Below, piece by piece: positions 8,723 through 16,908 of a stretch of DNA of 64,000 bases. The DNA is taken from the NCBI RefSeq assembly GCF_052076105.1, contig NZ_CP197245.1:2914001-2978000 (forward strand), in the 5' to 3' direction. How positions within the stretch are numbered: the stretch's first letter is position 1; each line of letters opens with the position of its first letter. This DNA comes from Tardiphaga sp052076105 (lineage in GTDB: Bacteria > Pseudomonadota > Alphaproteobacteria > Rhizobiales > Xanthobacteraceae). Under the pieces are notes generated by a model that ran no database searches, was not told the DNA's origin, and saw only the letters and a list, made by a program, of their open reading frames with translations. A program made the position numbers and the translations under genes.

Positions 8723-8790
8723 TCCGCGTCCTCGTTGGCCCCCACCATCATGATCGTCGTTGCCGGGTCAGGCAACAAGAACCTTTCGCA

Positions 8791-8818
8791 CATATAGTGA
8801 TGTCTGATCGTGGTGAAA
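8791..8818 (-). promoter_or_regulatory. Candidate promoter of clpA
   Basis: On the minus strand TTTCAC and TATATG are separated by 16 bases, about 70 bases before the clpA start. The match to a housekeeping promoter is moderate. Upstream of it, GACGTGT-N7-ACACGTC (8842-8862) could form a hairpin between clpS and clpA. Both are by eye only. Confidence 0.35.
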
Positions 8819-8977
8819 GGCTGGTTCCCGCTGCTTATTGTGACGTGTCCGCAGAACACGTCTGTTCATTCCAGCGCATTGTCACATGCGCCGTCGACGC
8901 AGAGCCGAACGAACCGCGTTCGACTCACATCAGTTCAATGCAAGACCCATTCCCAGTTTCCGGGAATTCGCGCGAGG

Positions 8978-9310
8978 CTACTTCTTTTCCATCACGCATT
9001 GCAAAGGGTGCTGGTGCTTGCGCGCAAAATCCATCACCTGCGTCACTTTGGTTTCGGCGATCTCATAGGTGAAAACGCCGCATTCCCCGATCCCATGATG
9101 ATGAACGTGGAGCATGATCTGCGTCGCCGCCTCGGCGTCCTTCTGGAAGAATTTTTCCAGCACATGAACGACGAATTCCATCGGCGTGTAATCGTCGTTG
9201 AGGATCAGCACGCGATACAGGTTGGGACGCTTGGTCTTGGGTTTGACCTTGGTGATGACCGAAGTGGCCGGCCCACCAGGCGCATTGGATCGGTTGTCGT
9301 CCTCTGCCAT
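8978..9310 (-). CDS. clpS: ClpS, N-degron adaptor of ClpAP
   Basis: 110 residues from the chosen start. The ClpS core is plain: NLYRVLILNDDYTPMEFVV (Asn-Asp-Asp of the N-degron pocket), VLEKFFQKDAEAA, and the MLHVHHHGIGECGVFTYEIAE segment with the pocket His. ClpS docks on the ClpA N-domain and hands over proteins with bulky hydrophobic N-terminal residues. The reading frame continues upstream for 60 more residues with in-frame ATGs at 9376 and 9400, so the start is not certain; MAEDDNR is preferred because it gives the usual length. clpA follows on the same strand. Confidence 0.93.
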   Translation of the reverse strand: MAEDDNRSNAPGGPATSVITKVKPKTKRPNLYRVLILNDDYTPMEFVVHVLEKFFQKDAEAATQIMLHVHHHGIGECGVFTYEIAETKVTQVMDFARKHQHPLQCVMEKK

Positions 9311-9832
9311 GCCACGCGGCTGCCGGCGGCGATCGTCGGGTGCGCCGGCCACAGGCATCGGGATGCCGTCAGGCATGAATTTCGAAGGTTTCTGGAACAT
9401 AGCGCCTGTATAAAAGTCCCTAGCGGATATTGGCCAGCCCCGAATTGACAGCGTCCCCAGCCACGACGTGCTGCCGGACGCCTCGGGCACGGAGGCGCCC
9501 CGGGTCGCCGCAGGGGTGCGACGCTGTCCGTTGCAGGACCGATCGAGCCAATATGGGTTCCTGCGGGCATTCTCGCAAGCGCACTTCCAGCCCCTTGAAT
9601 GGCTCGCCGCGCACCGGCCTGATGGCCCCTGGTCCAGACAGGGTTAACCGATCGTGCTCGATTTGACCGGATCCGCAAACCAGCCATTTAACCGGCATTC
9701 ACGATAATACCGGACGCCGGCGCTGCGACACGCCAATAGTCGGCCTTTTACCTATTTTCTGAGGACACCTTTACCACCTGTTTAGCCGCGGGCGCGGACA
9801 TAGCCGCCAGAAACCTACCATTGGTGGTGACA
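9311..9832. other. Intergenic region between clpS and the VWA gene
   Basis: About 520 bases separate two divergent genes. Part of it may belong to an N-terminally longer ClpS. I see a small inverted repeat CGCCTC-N7-GAGGCG (9479-9497) and isolated TTAA sites but no convincing promoter, RNA gene or conserved reading frame. Confidence 0.4.
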
Positions 9833-11191
9833 ATGTTTATTCAGTCCGCGTCGAGCCAGGCAAAGCGCCTCGCATCCCGGTTTGCACGCCACGACGGCGG
9901 CAATATCGCGATGACCTTCGCCATCGCTCTGGTGCCCCTGCTCGGCTTCGTGGGCGCCGCCGTCGACTACTCCCGTGCCAACGCGGCCCGCTCGGCGATG
10001 CAGGCCGCGCTCGACTCTGCAGCCCTGATGGTTTCGAAGGACCTGTCCGCCAATCCGACGATGTCGGCGGCCGACGTCACCGCGAAGGCCACTGCCTATT
10101 TCAAGTCGTTATATACCAATACGAATGCCGGGCAGATCATGGTGACGGCGAGTTACACGACCAATACCAAGGACGGTTCCACCGTCACGGTCAACGGCGC
10201 GGGTGCCGTTACAACCGATTTCATGAAGATGGTCGGCCTGCCTCAGTTGGGGATCAGCAGCGGTTCGACAACGACCTGGGGTTCGACGCGCATGCGCGTT
10301 GCCATGGCGCTCGACGTGACCGGCTCGATGAAGGACGACGGCAAGATGAAGGCGATGCAGGACGCCGCAAAGAGCCTGATCGATACTCTGAGCGCCAATT
10401 CGCGCATGACCGAGGATCTCTACATCTCGATCATCCCGTTCGCGCAGATGGTCAATGTCGACTCGTCGAACAAAAACGCGACCTGGCTCAAATGGGACGA
10501 GTATGGATCCTGCAGCAATTCGTACTACGACACCAAAGCCGAGTGCCAAGCGGCTGGCAAAACCTGGACCGCGAGCACGAACAAAAACGCCTGGAATGGC
10601 TGCGTCACCGATCGCGATCAGCCTTACGACACCACTAACGACGCCCCGACTGGCACGGCGCGCTATCCGGCCTTCCAGTACAATGCGTGCCCCGCAGCCA
10701 TTCTGGGAATGACAACGGCCTATGGCAGCACCAATGTTAAGACGCTGAAGGACAAGATCGACAGCCTGTCGCCAAATGGCGGCACCAACCAGGCGATCGG
10801 CATGGCCTGGGCCTGGCGCACCTTGCAGATCGGTAGTGATCCGTTCCCCGCTCCTGCCAAGGATTCCAACTACAAATACACCGACGCCATCATCCTGCTG
10901 TCGGACGGCATGAACACCATCGATCGCTGGTATGGCAACGGCAGTTCGTGGTCGCCCGACGTCGATGATCGCCAAAAATTGCTATGTACAAACATCAAGG
11001 CGCCGGTGAACGGCAAGCAGCAGACGGTGATCTACACGATCCAAGTCAACACTGACGGAGACCCTGAATCTGCGGTCCTGAAATCTTGCGCCGATAGCGG
11101 CAACTTCTATCCGACCAGCACAGCCAGCGGCATCGCCACCGCGTTCACCGCCATCGGCAACTCGCTGAACAAGCTCCGCGTCTCGAAGTAA
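9833..11191 (+). CDS. TadE/TadG-like protein with von Willebrand factor A domain
   Basis: 452 residues. The N-terminus has the TadE/G pattern: a basic stretch, then GGNIAMTFAIALVPLLGFVGAAVDYSRAN, a single membrane helix ending in the conserved VDYSRA, with the rest exported. A VWA domain begins at MRVAMALDVTGSMKDDGKM, where DVTGSM is the metal-ion-dependent adhesion site; later VWA parts are SLSPNGGTNQAIGMAWAWR and IILLSDGMNT. Four cysteines in the middle insert (SCSNS, AECQA, NGCVTD, NACPA) could form disulfides. TadG proteins accompany Flp pili, but no tad locus is adjacent, so this is an orphan. It starts at the ATG after several weak starts (TTG/GTG). Confidence 0.85.
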   Translation: MFIQSASSQAKRLASRFARHDGGNIAMTFAIALVPLLGFVGAAVDYSRANAARSAMQAALDSAALMVSKDLSANPTMSAADVTAKATAYFKSLYTNTNAGQIMVTASYTTNTKDGSTVTVNGAGAVTTDFMKMVGLPQLGISSGSTTTWGSTRMRVAMALDVTGSMKDDGKMKAMQDAAKSLIDTLSANSRMTEDLYISIIPFAQMVNVDSSNKNATWLKWDEYGSCSNSYYDTKAECQAAGKTWTASTNKNAWNGCVTDRDQPYDTTNDAPTGTARYPAFQYNACPAAILGMTTAYGSTNVKTLKDKIDSLSPNGGTNQAIGMAWAWRTLQIGSDPFPAPAKDSNYKYTDAIILLSDGMNTIDRWYGNGSSWSPDVDDRQKLLCTNIKAPVNGKQQTVIYTIQVNTDGDPESAVLKSCADSGNFYPTSTASGIATAFTAIGNSLNKLRVSK

Positions 11192-11225
11192 CACGCCAGC
11201 TAAAGCAGCGAGCGCACCTCAAACA

Positions 11226-11255
11226 AAAACGCCCGGCCATCAGGCCGGGCGTTTT
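11226..11255. terminator. Bidirectional intrinsic terminator
   Basis: A 13-base-pair stem AAAACGCCCGGCC / GGCCGGGCGTTTT with an ATCA loop lies between the convergent VWA gene and phasin gene, with T-rich ends on both strands. Confidence 0.85.
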
Positions 11256-11274
11256 GATTTGAAGACCGTATCGT

Positions 11275-11610
11275 TTAGCGCGCCGGGGTCATCATGGCGA
11301 CGAAGCCTTCGAACGGCTTGTAGGCCTGCTTGGCGAGATCGACATAGAGTTCGCTGATCTTGTGCGATTCAGCCACGAAAGATTCGTAGGCCGATTTGGC
11401 GTATTCGGTCTGCACTTCGAGCACCTTGTCGAGCGACTGAACGCCGGACAGTTTGGTCACGAAGGCGTTGCCGTCCTCGAACGACTTCTTGGTGTAGTCG
11501 CCAACCGCGACAGCGATAGCCTGTGCACCGTTCTGAAGCGTGGCCGCCGATGCGACTGCACTCTCGAACTGCTCCTTGCCGTACTGCTGGATGTCTTCGA
11601 CCTTGATCAC
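11275..11610 (-). CDS. Phasin family protein (polyhydroxyalkanoate granule-associated)
   Basis: 111 residues, almost wholly helical, without a signal peptide. The pattern VEDIQQYGKEQFESAVASAATLQNGAQAIA, then DYTKKSFEDG and SLDKVLEVQTEYAKSAYESFV matches the Phasin_2 family that coats PHA granules and tunes their size. The start is GTG, with AAAGGAT eight bases upstream. It is monocistronic: terminator on one side and its own promoter on the other. The promoter carries two identical inverted repeats described separately. Confidence 0.93.
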   Translation of the reverse strand: MIKVEDIQQYGKEQFESAVASAATLQNGAQAIAVAVGDYTKKSFEDGNAFVTKLSGVQSLDKVLEVQTEYAKSAYESFVAESHKISELYVDLAKQAYKPFEGFVAMMTPAR

Positions 11611-12008
11611 TGCAAATCCTTTCCCGGATTGGACGGGTCAGCCGCGGCCGGGTGGGCCCCGGTCTGATCTGACCCGCCCATCTATCGTGCGGTGCACAAT
11701 GACGTCAAGAATCCCGTGCAATGCACAATTTTTACCATTGTCGGTAAATGCACGGATGGCTTGCAAGGGTTGCTTAACCTTTTGGAAACTCGCCGGACCT
11801 ACCCTGATTTCTTGCATTGGTGCGTTGGGGCCAAAAAGCCCAAAAACTGCATGAGTACATACTCTTAGCCAGAATGGCCGCGTATGCTTCTGCCATCCCG
11901 CCGAGAGAACCGCTCAGGCTGACGCTTAAAACTGAGACACATCCCCGGTTGTTGGGCATAATTTAGCCTCACGATCCGGGGAATGAGACTGATCTGACGG
12001 GGAAGTCC
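11611..12008. other. Divergent promoter region between phasin and carboxypeptidase genes
   Basis: About 400 bases, visibly richer in A and T than neighbours. Minus strand: phasin promoter with twin repeats (11680-11726). Plus strand: a possible promoter GAGACA-N17-CATAAT at 11934-11962 for the carboxypeptidase gene, followed by GGGGAAG as ribosome site. No reading frame of interest. Confidence 0.5.
11680..11726 (-). promoter_or_regulatory. Phasin promoter with two GTGC-N3-GCAC inverted repeats (candidate PhaR operator)
   Basis: On the minus strand TTGACG (11708-11703) and ATAGAT (11685-11680) are 17 bases apart, a near-ideal sigma70-type promoter about 65 bases before the phasin start. One inverted repeat GTGC-ggt-GCAC (11687-11697, plus-strand reading) fills the spacer; a second, GTGC-aat-GCAC (11716-11726), lies just upstream of the -35 box; centres are 29 bases apart. 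PhaR repressors of Paracoccus and Rhodobacter are known to bind TGC-rich inverted repeats at phasin promoters, so a PhaR operator is the likely reading. Confidence 0.65.
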
Positions 12009-13850
12009 ATGCTTCGCACAACGTTTGCTTCGTCGCGCACCTTGCGGGTGTGCGCCCTTGGGCTGGCGACTCTCAGCATCGCGGTCATCTTTACGACTGA
12101 CAGCGCGGATGCCCGCAGGCGACATAAATCGCGAAGCCACGTCGCGCGCGTCTCGAGCTACAATCCCGCATTCTCCTCGATCATCGTCGATGGCAATTCC
12201 GGCGCGGTTCTCTCGTCGAACAATCCCGACGGTTCGCGCCATCCGGCGTCGCTGACCAAGATCATGACGCTGTATATGCTGTTCGAGAAGCTGGAATCCG
12301 GCAAGCTCACCCTCGACAGCGAAATGGACGTCTCGCAGCACGCCTCCGTGCAGGCGCCGACCAAACTGGGCCTGCGCCCCGGTCAGACCCTGCGCGTCGA
12401 GGACGCCATCAAGGCGCTGGTGACCCGCTCCGCCAACGACGCCGCCGTTGTCATCGCCGAGGCCATTGCCGGCGACGAAGACGATTTCGCCAAGCTGATG
12501 ACCAAGAAGGCCCGCGCGCTCGGCATGAGCCGCACGGTGTATCGCAATGCCTCCGGCCTCCCCGACGACGCGCAGGTGACCACCGCACGCGACCAGTCGG
12601 TACTCGGCCGCGCCATCCAGGATCGCTTCCCGCGCTATTACCGCTACTTTGCCACCGCCTCCTTCAACTATCGTGGCCGCAACATCCGCAACCATAACCG
12701 CCTGATCGGCAGTGTCGAAGGCGTCGACGGCATCAAGACCGGTTACACCCGCGCCTCCGGCTTCAACCTTGTCTCGTCGATGAAGCGCGGCAACCGCCAT
12801 CTGGTCGGCGTCGTACTCGGCGGCCGCAGCGGCGGCGCCCGTGACGCCGCCATGCGCAACCTGCTTGCCGAGAACCTGGAAAAGGGCGCCACCCGCCGCA
12901 CCGTGGCCGCGATCACCGAGCGCAATCCGTCCGAAGCGGCGACCGAGGTCGCCGAGGCCGAGGCCCAGGCGCGTCCGACCGAAACCAAACAGGTCAACGG
13001 TGCCATTCAGGTGGCCGCTGCAGCGCCGGTCACCACCGAACCGGTCCCCGAGCCCCCGGCTCGCCCCGCCGCACCAGCCGCGCGCCCGTCGGTCTTCGCC
13101 GCCGCCACCGCAGCGCTGCCGCCGGCAGCCCCAATGCCGCAGGCAGCACCGATGCCCCAGCCCCGCAAACCGGAGCCCGGCCCGCTGAATTCAGGCGTCA
13201 TCCAGTCCGAGCCCATCTCGATCATTCCGGGCTCGTCAGAGCCGATGAAGCCGGTTCGCGTCCGCACCGTCCAGGTCAAGTCGGGTCAGTACAAGCTGGC
13301 TTCCGCCGGCGGCGAGCAGCCCGCCCCTCCCGCCACCACCAATACTGTCGCAGCGCGCCCGGAAACCACCGCCCGCTCGCCCGAGACCACCAATTCGCTC
13401 TATGCCCGCTCGGAGATGCCGCGCCAGCCGGCAGGTTTCGGAACCGGCAATGGCATTCTCGGTGTTCTGCCGGCCCAAGGCAGCGCTCAGGGCGGCACCC
13501 AGATGGCCTATGCCGACCCTGCCCCGCGTAACGTGCCCGCCCCTCAGGCTCCCGCTCCGCAGGCGGTACAACAGGGCGGCGCCATCAAGCCCGCCGTGAC
13601 CCATACCGGCTGGATCATTCAGGTCGGCGCACTGGAGAGCGAGAGCGAGGCACGGACCCGTCTCGACGCCGCCCGTGACCAAGCCCGCGGCCTGCTCGGC
13701 AAGGCCGATCCGTTCACCGAAACCGTCGTCGGCAAGGGCGACAAGAAGCTCTACCGCGCCCGCTTCGCCGGCCTCGACCGCGAAAAAGCCGAAGCGGTCT
13801 GCAAGACGCTGAAGCGTTCCGAGATCTCCTGCATCACCATCAAGAACTGA
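12009..13850 (+). CDS. D-alanyl-D-alanine carboxypeptidase (PBP5/6-like, S11) with SPOR domain
   Basis: 613 residues, much longer than classic PBP5 because of a Pro/Ala-rich linker and a tail domain. Signal peptide about residues 1-35. The penicillin-binding motifs are S81-L-T-K84, S141-A-N143 and K243-T-G245. Residues about 300-530 form a low-complexity Pro/Ala/Glu linker; the last 80 residues (GWIIQVGALESESEARTRL... to CITIKN) are a SPOR domain. It would trim the terminal D-Ala of peptidoglycan stems in the periplasm, with SPOR targeting to the septum. It is a single-gene unit with GGGGAAG ribosome site and a strong terminator after it. Confidence 0.94.
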   Translation: MLRTTFASSRTLRVCALGLATLSIAVIFTTDSADARRRHKSRSHVARVSSYNPAFSSIIVDGNSGAVLSSNNPDGSRHPASLTKIMTLYMLFEKLESGKLTLDSEMDVSQHASVQAPTKLGLRPGQTLRVEDAIKALVTRSANDAAVVIAEAIAGDEDDFAKLMTKKARALGMSRTVYRNASGLPDDAQVTTARDQSVLGRAIQDRFPRYYRYFATASFNYRGRNIRNHNRLIGSVEGVDGIKTGYTRASGFNLVSSMKRGNRHLVGVVLGGRSGGARDAAMRNLLAENLEKGATRRTVAAITERNPSEAATEVAEAEAQARPTETKQVNGAIQVAAAAPVTTEPVPEPPARPAAPAARPSVFAAATAALPPAAPMPQAAPMPQPRKPEPGPLNSGVIQSEPISIIPGSSEPMKPVRVRTVQVKSGQYKLASAGGEQPAPPATTNTVAARPETTARSPETTNSLYARSEMPRQPAGFGTGNGILGVLPAQGSAQGGTQMAYADPAPRNVPAPQAPAPQAVQQGGAIKPAVTHTGWIIQVGALESESEARTRLDAARDQARGLLGKADPFTETVVGKGDKKLYRARFAGLDREKAEAVCKTLKRSEISCITIKN

Positions 13851-13873
13851 TCGACACAGACCGTCGAATAGGC

Positions 13874-13902
13874 AAATGGCCGGGACATCGTCCCGGCCAT
13901 TT
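13874..13902. terminator. Intrinsic terminator of the carboxypeptidase gene
   Basis: A 13-base-pair stem AAATGGCCGGGAC / GTCCCGGCCATTT with a three-base loop, followed by TTGCTTTT, starts 23 bases after the stop codon. Confidence 0.85.
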
Positions 13903-14065
13903 TGCTTTTGGTCACCATAAATCCCCGTGGCGACAACTTCTCGTCAAGACTTAGCCGGTACAAATTCAGACAGGGATTGATCGACCGTGCCGGACAACGG
14001 TGGGCGATGGGGCGTTCACAGAGAAACGGAAGCTGCTCGCAGTGTAGCGTAAAAGCGTGCTGGAG

Positions 14066-14791
14066 TTAGCTACGATGCGTGCGAAGCAGAGTGTCCTTGG
14101 CCTCGTTGACCCGGGCCGCCAGGTACGTCGAGCCCCCTTGGTCGGGATGCAGTTTCTTCATGAGGGATCGGTGCGCGCGGCTGATCTCGTCGCGGGTCGC
14201 ACCCGGCTTCACGCCAAGGATCTGATAAGCCTCCTCTTCCGTCATTTTACTGCCAGGCGCCGCGCGGTCGTGCCGCCCTGCCGTATCGCCCTCCGCGTTC
14301 TGACGCCAGGCGGGAAACCGGCGGTCAAGATAACTTTCAAGTAGCGCCACGCTCTCCGCGTCGAAGCCGGTCATCATCGCCGCGAGTTGCGGCAGGTCGA
14401 ATGCATCGAGCGACTGACCCGCATAGGGGCCGGCCACGATCCGTCCGCTGAGCTGTCCGCTGTCATGATCGAGGGTCATGTCGAGAAACGCCGAGCGGAC
14501 CTGCGAGGTCTGGCCCGACGACCTGCCCCCGCCTCCGAACATGCCACCGATATTGCCGAAACCCGCAGTGCCGAACGGCGCCCAGCCCAAGAGGCCCGCC
14601 CCGAAGATTCCGAGCGGGATCGCCACCGCCAGCTCGCCCTTGATCCCGGTGAAGGCGGCTACGGCCAGTGACAGCACACCGCCGGCGAGCTTGATGCCGC
14701 GCGCCAGCAACGCCGGGTTGGCCGAGCGGAACATCTGCAGCAGCATATAGAGCACGAAGACGGCGAGCGCGCCGGCGATCAAAGTAGGCAT
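14066..14791 (-). CDS. Membrane-anchored protein with C-terminal J domain (DnaJ/Tim14-like)
   Basis: 241 residues. Two hydrophobic stretches at the N-terminus (PTLIAGALAVFVLYMLLQMF; AGGVLSLAVAAF and AVAIPLGIFGAGLLGW), a Gly-rich turn (FGNIGGMFGGGG), a middle region, then a J domain at residues 183-241 with the Hsp70-contacting HPD at 215-217 (KKLHPDQGG). The order of membrane anchor then C-terminal J domain is that of mitochondrial Pam18/Tim14 and its alphaproteobacterial relatives. It would stimulate DnaK at the inner membrane. The VWA gene lies 51 bases upstream on the same strand. Confidence 0.87.
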   Translation of the reverse strand: MPTLIAGALAVFVLYMLLQMFRSANPALLARGIKLAGGVLSLAVAAFTGIKGELAVAIPLGIFGAGLLGWAPFGTAGFGNIGGMFGGGGRSSGQTSQVRSAFLDMTLDHDSGQLSGRIVAGPYAGQSLDAFDLPQLAAMMTGFDAESVALLESYLDRRFPAWRQNAEGDTAGRHDRAAPGSKMTEEEAYQILGVKPGATRDEISRAHRSLMKKLHPDQGGSTYLAARVNEAKDTLLRTHRS

Positions 14792-14842
14792 GAGCTTTAG
14801 ATAGTCGGTTGCCGCGCTCCGCGAAACGGTTTTGCAGACCGT

Positions 14843-15565
14843 TTATCGCATCTGGCCGAGCAGCTTTGCCGCACCCGGCGCCGACGACGCCAGCCGCGTC
14901 AGCGCCTCCCGTCCGCCGGCGGCATAGGCGGCTACCGCACGCAGCAATTCGCGGAGCTGCGCAGCTGCTCCCGGATCGAACCGGCACCAGGCGCCACCGG
15001 TCAGCCGCGCAATCTCGCGAAACGCCTGTTCGGCGGCCGGGTCTTGCCCTTCCTGGAACATGAAGACCGGCACTTTCAGGAGGCCGAGCTCACCAGCCCG
15101 CGCACAGAGTTCGTCGACAGACTCCTCCATGGCGTCGCCCACGAATACCAATGCACGCACGCCGGAGGCCACCGCCTCGCGCCGCGTCTCCGACAGCACT
15201 TTACCGATCTGGGTCTGACCGCCCTGGCAGGCGATCTTGCCCATCAGCCGCGCCAGCTGCGCGGTGTCCGAAATCCAGCCGGTCGCGCGGCACTCGCTGA
15301 GACCACGGAAATAGACGAGACGGATATCGAGACTGCCGATCGATGCGGCCTCGCGAAACATGTCGGCCTGCAGTGTGCAGGCCATGTCCCAGGTCGGCTG
15401 CCGGCTCATGGTGGCATCGAGTGCGAACACCAACCGCCCGCGTCCGCCGGCCGCATGCGGCCCCATTGCCTTGGCCTTGGCGACGAAGGCAGCAATGTCA
15501 GCCGACGCCGACGGCTGGGTCAGCGCATCGGTCTTTGACTTGGGGATCGTGGGATCGCTGGCCAT
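14843..15565 (-). CDS. VWA-like domain protein paired with J-domain protein
   Basis: 240 residues, no signal peptide. LVFALDATMSRQPTW near residue 45 fits a VWA fold with an altered metal site (DxTxS), followed by LDIRLVYFRG, and VRALVFVGDAMEE as the later acidic loop. Cytoplasmic location is likely. The J-domain gene follows after 51 bases, so the two probably form an operon, and the VWA protein may be a partner or client. Specific function is unknown. Confidence 0.7.
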   Translation of the reverse strand: MASDPTIPKSKTDALTQPSASADIAAFVAKAKAMGPHAAGGRGRLVFALDATMSRQPTWDMACTLQADMFREAASIGSLDIRLVYFRGLSECRATGWISDTAQLARLMGKIACQGGQTQIGKVLSETRREAVASGVRALVFVGDAMEESVDELCARAGELGLLKVPVFMFQEGQDPAAEQAFREIARLTGGAWCRFDPGAAAQLRELLRAVAAYAAGGREALTRLASSAPGAAKLLGQMR

Positions 15566-15635
15566 GACAACTCGCGTTTGCTGCGGGCTTCATGTGGCGA
15601 GCATAGGCCGCGCGGTCAACCGCGCAGCACAGAAC

Positions 15636-16511
15636 TCAATTCACGCTGGGCGTATACTGCGAGATCTTGCTCGCGTCAGCCGCATTGCTCTGCTGCGCGG
15701 GCTGCTCGATGATCTTCGGCTTGCCCTTGACCGGCGACAGCTTGCTGTCGTCGTCGAGGAACTTGTCGAGCAGGCCCTGAATCTTGGTCTTCAGCGTTTC
15801 CGGACCACGATCGCTCATGTCGGTATGCTGCGCGCCGGTGTTGACGACGGTGATACCGGCCTTCTCGCAGACGTCGTCATCCGGCACGACGCCGGGATCC
15901 GGCTTGAACACCGTATCGTGCGAACGGAACGACAGGATCTTGAACTTGCCGTCGGTCATGAACGGCACGCGCAGGTTATCCAGCGTCACGACCTTCTTGA
16001 CGTCATCAGGGAATTCCTTGGCGTAGAACATCGAGATGTCGCCGCCGTTGGAATGGCCGACCAGCGTCAGATGATCGTAATCGGAGTTCGGCTGAATCTT
16101 CTTCAGCTCCTTCACCGCGTATTTGATGTTCTGCACGCCACGCTCATAGACCGGCAGACGGCCGACATAGAGTTCGCCGACCTTGGTCACGAGCGGAGCG
16201 TCGGTATCGAGATCGTGCTGGATGCTGACGGCCATATAGCCACGCGCCGCAAACACGTTCGCGAGGAATGAGTATTCGGTGAACTTGACGGTGTTACCGT
16301 GATTGAGGATCGCGACCGGCAAGGTGATCATGCCGGCATTGGCCTGCATTTCCTTGTCGCGACGAACGGCAATGTCGACCTGCACGGGACGATTACGCGA
16401 CGCGTCGAAGAGCGTTAGCGTTTCATGCCGAATGGCCCACTTCGACGCGGTGAAATACGCGGCGGTGGTCAGCACGCAAACCGAAAGCAGAATGAGAAGT
16501 CCGCGTTTCAT
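15636..16511 (-). CDS. Exported or membrane-anchored alpha/beta hydrolase
   Basis: 291 residues. N-terminal hydrophobic segment LLILLSVCVLTTAAYFT after MKRG suggests a signal anchor. The hydrolase core shows AILNHGNTVKFTEYS, RGYMAVSIQHDLDT and the nucleophile elbow LVGHSNGGD (Ser in GHSNGG). A possible acid and histidine are in SFRSHDTVFKPD and NTGAQHTDMSD. The C-terminal 40 residues are a charged, low-complexity tail. Substrate not predictable. Its start is followed upstream by a long gene-free stretch that should hold the promoter. Confidence 0.8.
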   Translation of the reverse strand: MKRGLLILLSVCVLTTAAYFTASKWAIRHETLTLFDASRNRPVQVDIAVRRDKEMQANAGMITLPVAILNHGNTVKFTEYSFLANVFAARGYMAVSIQHDLDTDAPLVTKVGELYVGRLPVYERGVQNIKYAVKELKKIQPNSDYDHLTLVGHSNGGDISMFYAKEFPDDVKKVVTLDNLRVPFMTDGKFKILSFRSHDTVFKPDPGVVPDDDVCEKAGITVVNTGAQHTDMSDRGPETLKTKIQGLLDKFLDDDSKLSPVKGKPKIIEQPAQQSNAADASKISQYTPSVN

Positions 16512-16908
16512 GTTCGTCCCTGATCGGCCAGTTACGAGATAAGTCTCGGCCGGCTACAGCACTTATGGGCCGGAATGGCCTCAAGCGGCTGCTTGAACAG
16601 CATATATGTCACAGCCCGGTGACAGAAAGGCTAAATATTGTGAATTCCGAGCCATGTTATTGTGCGTCGCACCCGCTTCTTGTGCAGTTGCTAAAGAAAG
16701 CCAAGGTCGAATTGAGCGATTTTAAACGAGTTTCGCAAGGGATCGGAATTTCAAAAACGCCCTGATTTCAACGACAAATCAACTGCCGAAAGGGCTACTC
16801 GTTCCCCGGTAGCAGAATATGATACCTGTACTATATGGACGAAGTTGAGTGCGGAATCGTTCATAGCCTGCTGAACGGGCAGCGCTGGCTCTCCGCAGTG
16901 GACGCGAC
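16512..16908. other. Gene-free stretch upstream of the hydrolase gene
   Basis: About 400 bases, A/T-richer than its surroundings. It holds a small CGAGA-taag-TCTCG inverted repeat (16535-16548) near the hydrolase start and GCTAC/GTAGC arms close to the mipZ end. A 66-codon frame on plus (16565-16765) lacks a ribosome site and looks random. No RNA gene recognised. Confidence 0.4.

Noticed and set aside
11865..12800. 311-codon minus-strand frame over the carboxypeptidase gene
   Set aside because: Antisense to the conserved penicillin-binding motifs; composition is that of a shadow frame.
16565..16765. 66-codon frame in the gap after mipZ
   Set aside because: No ribosome site, no similarity, random composition.
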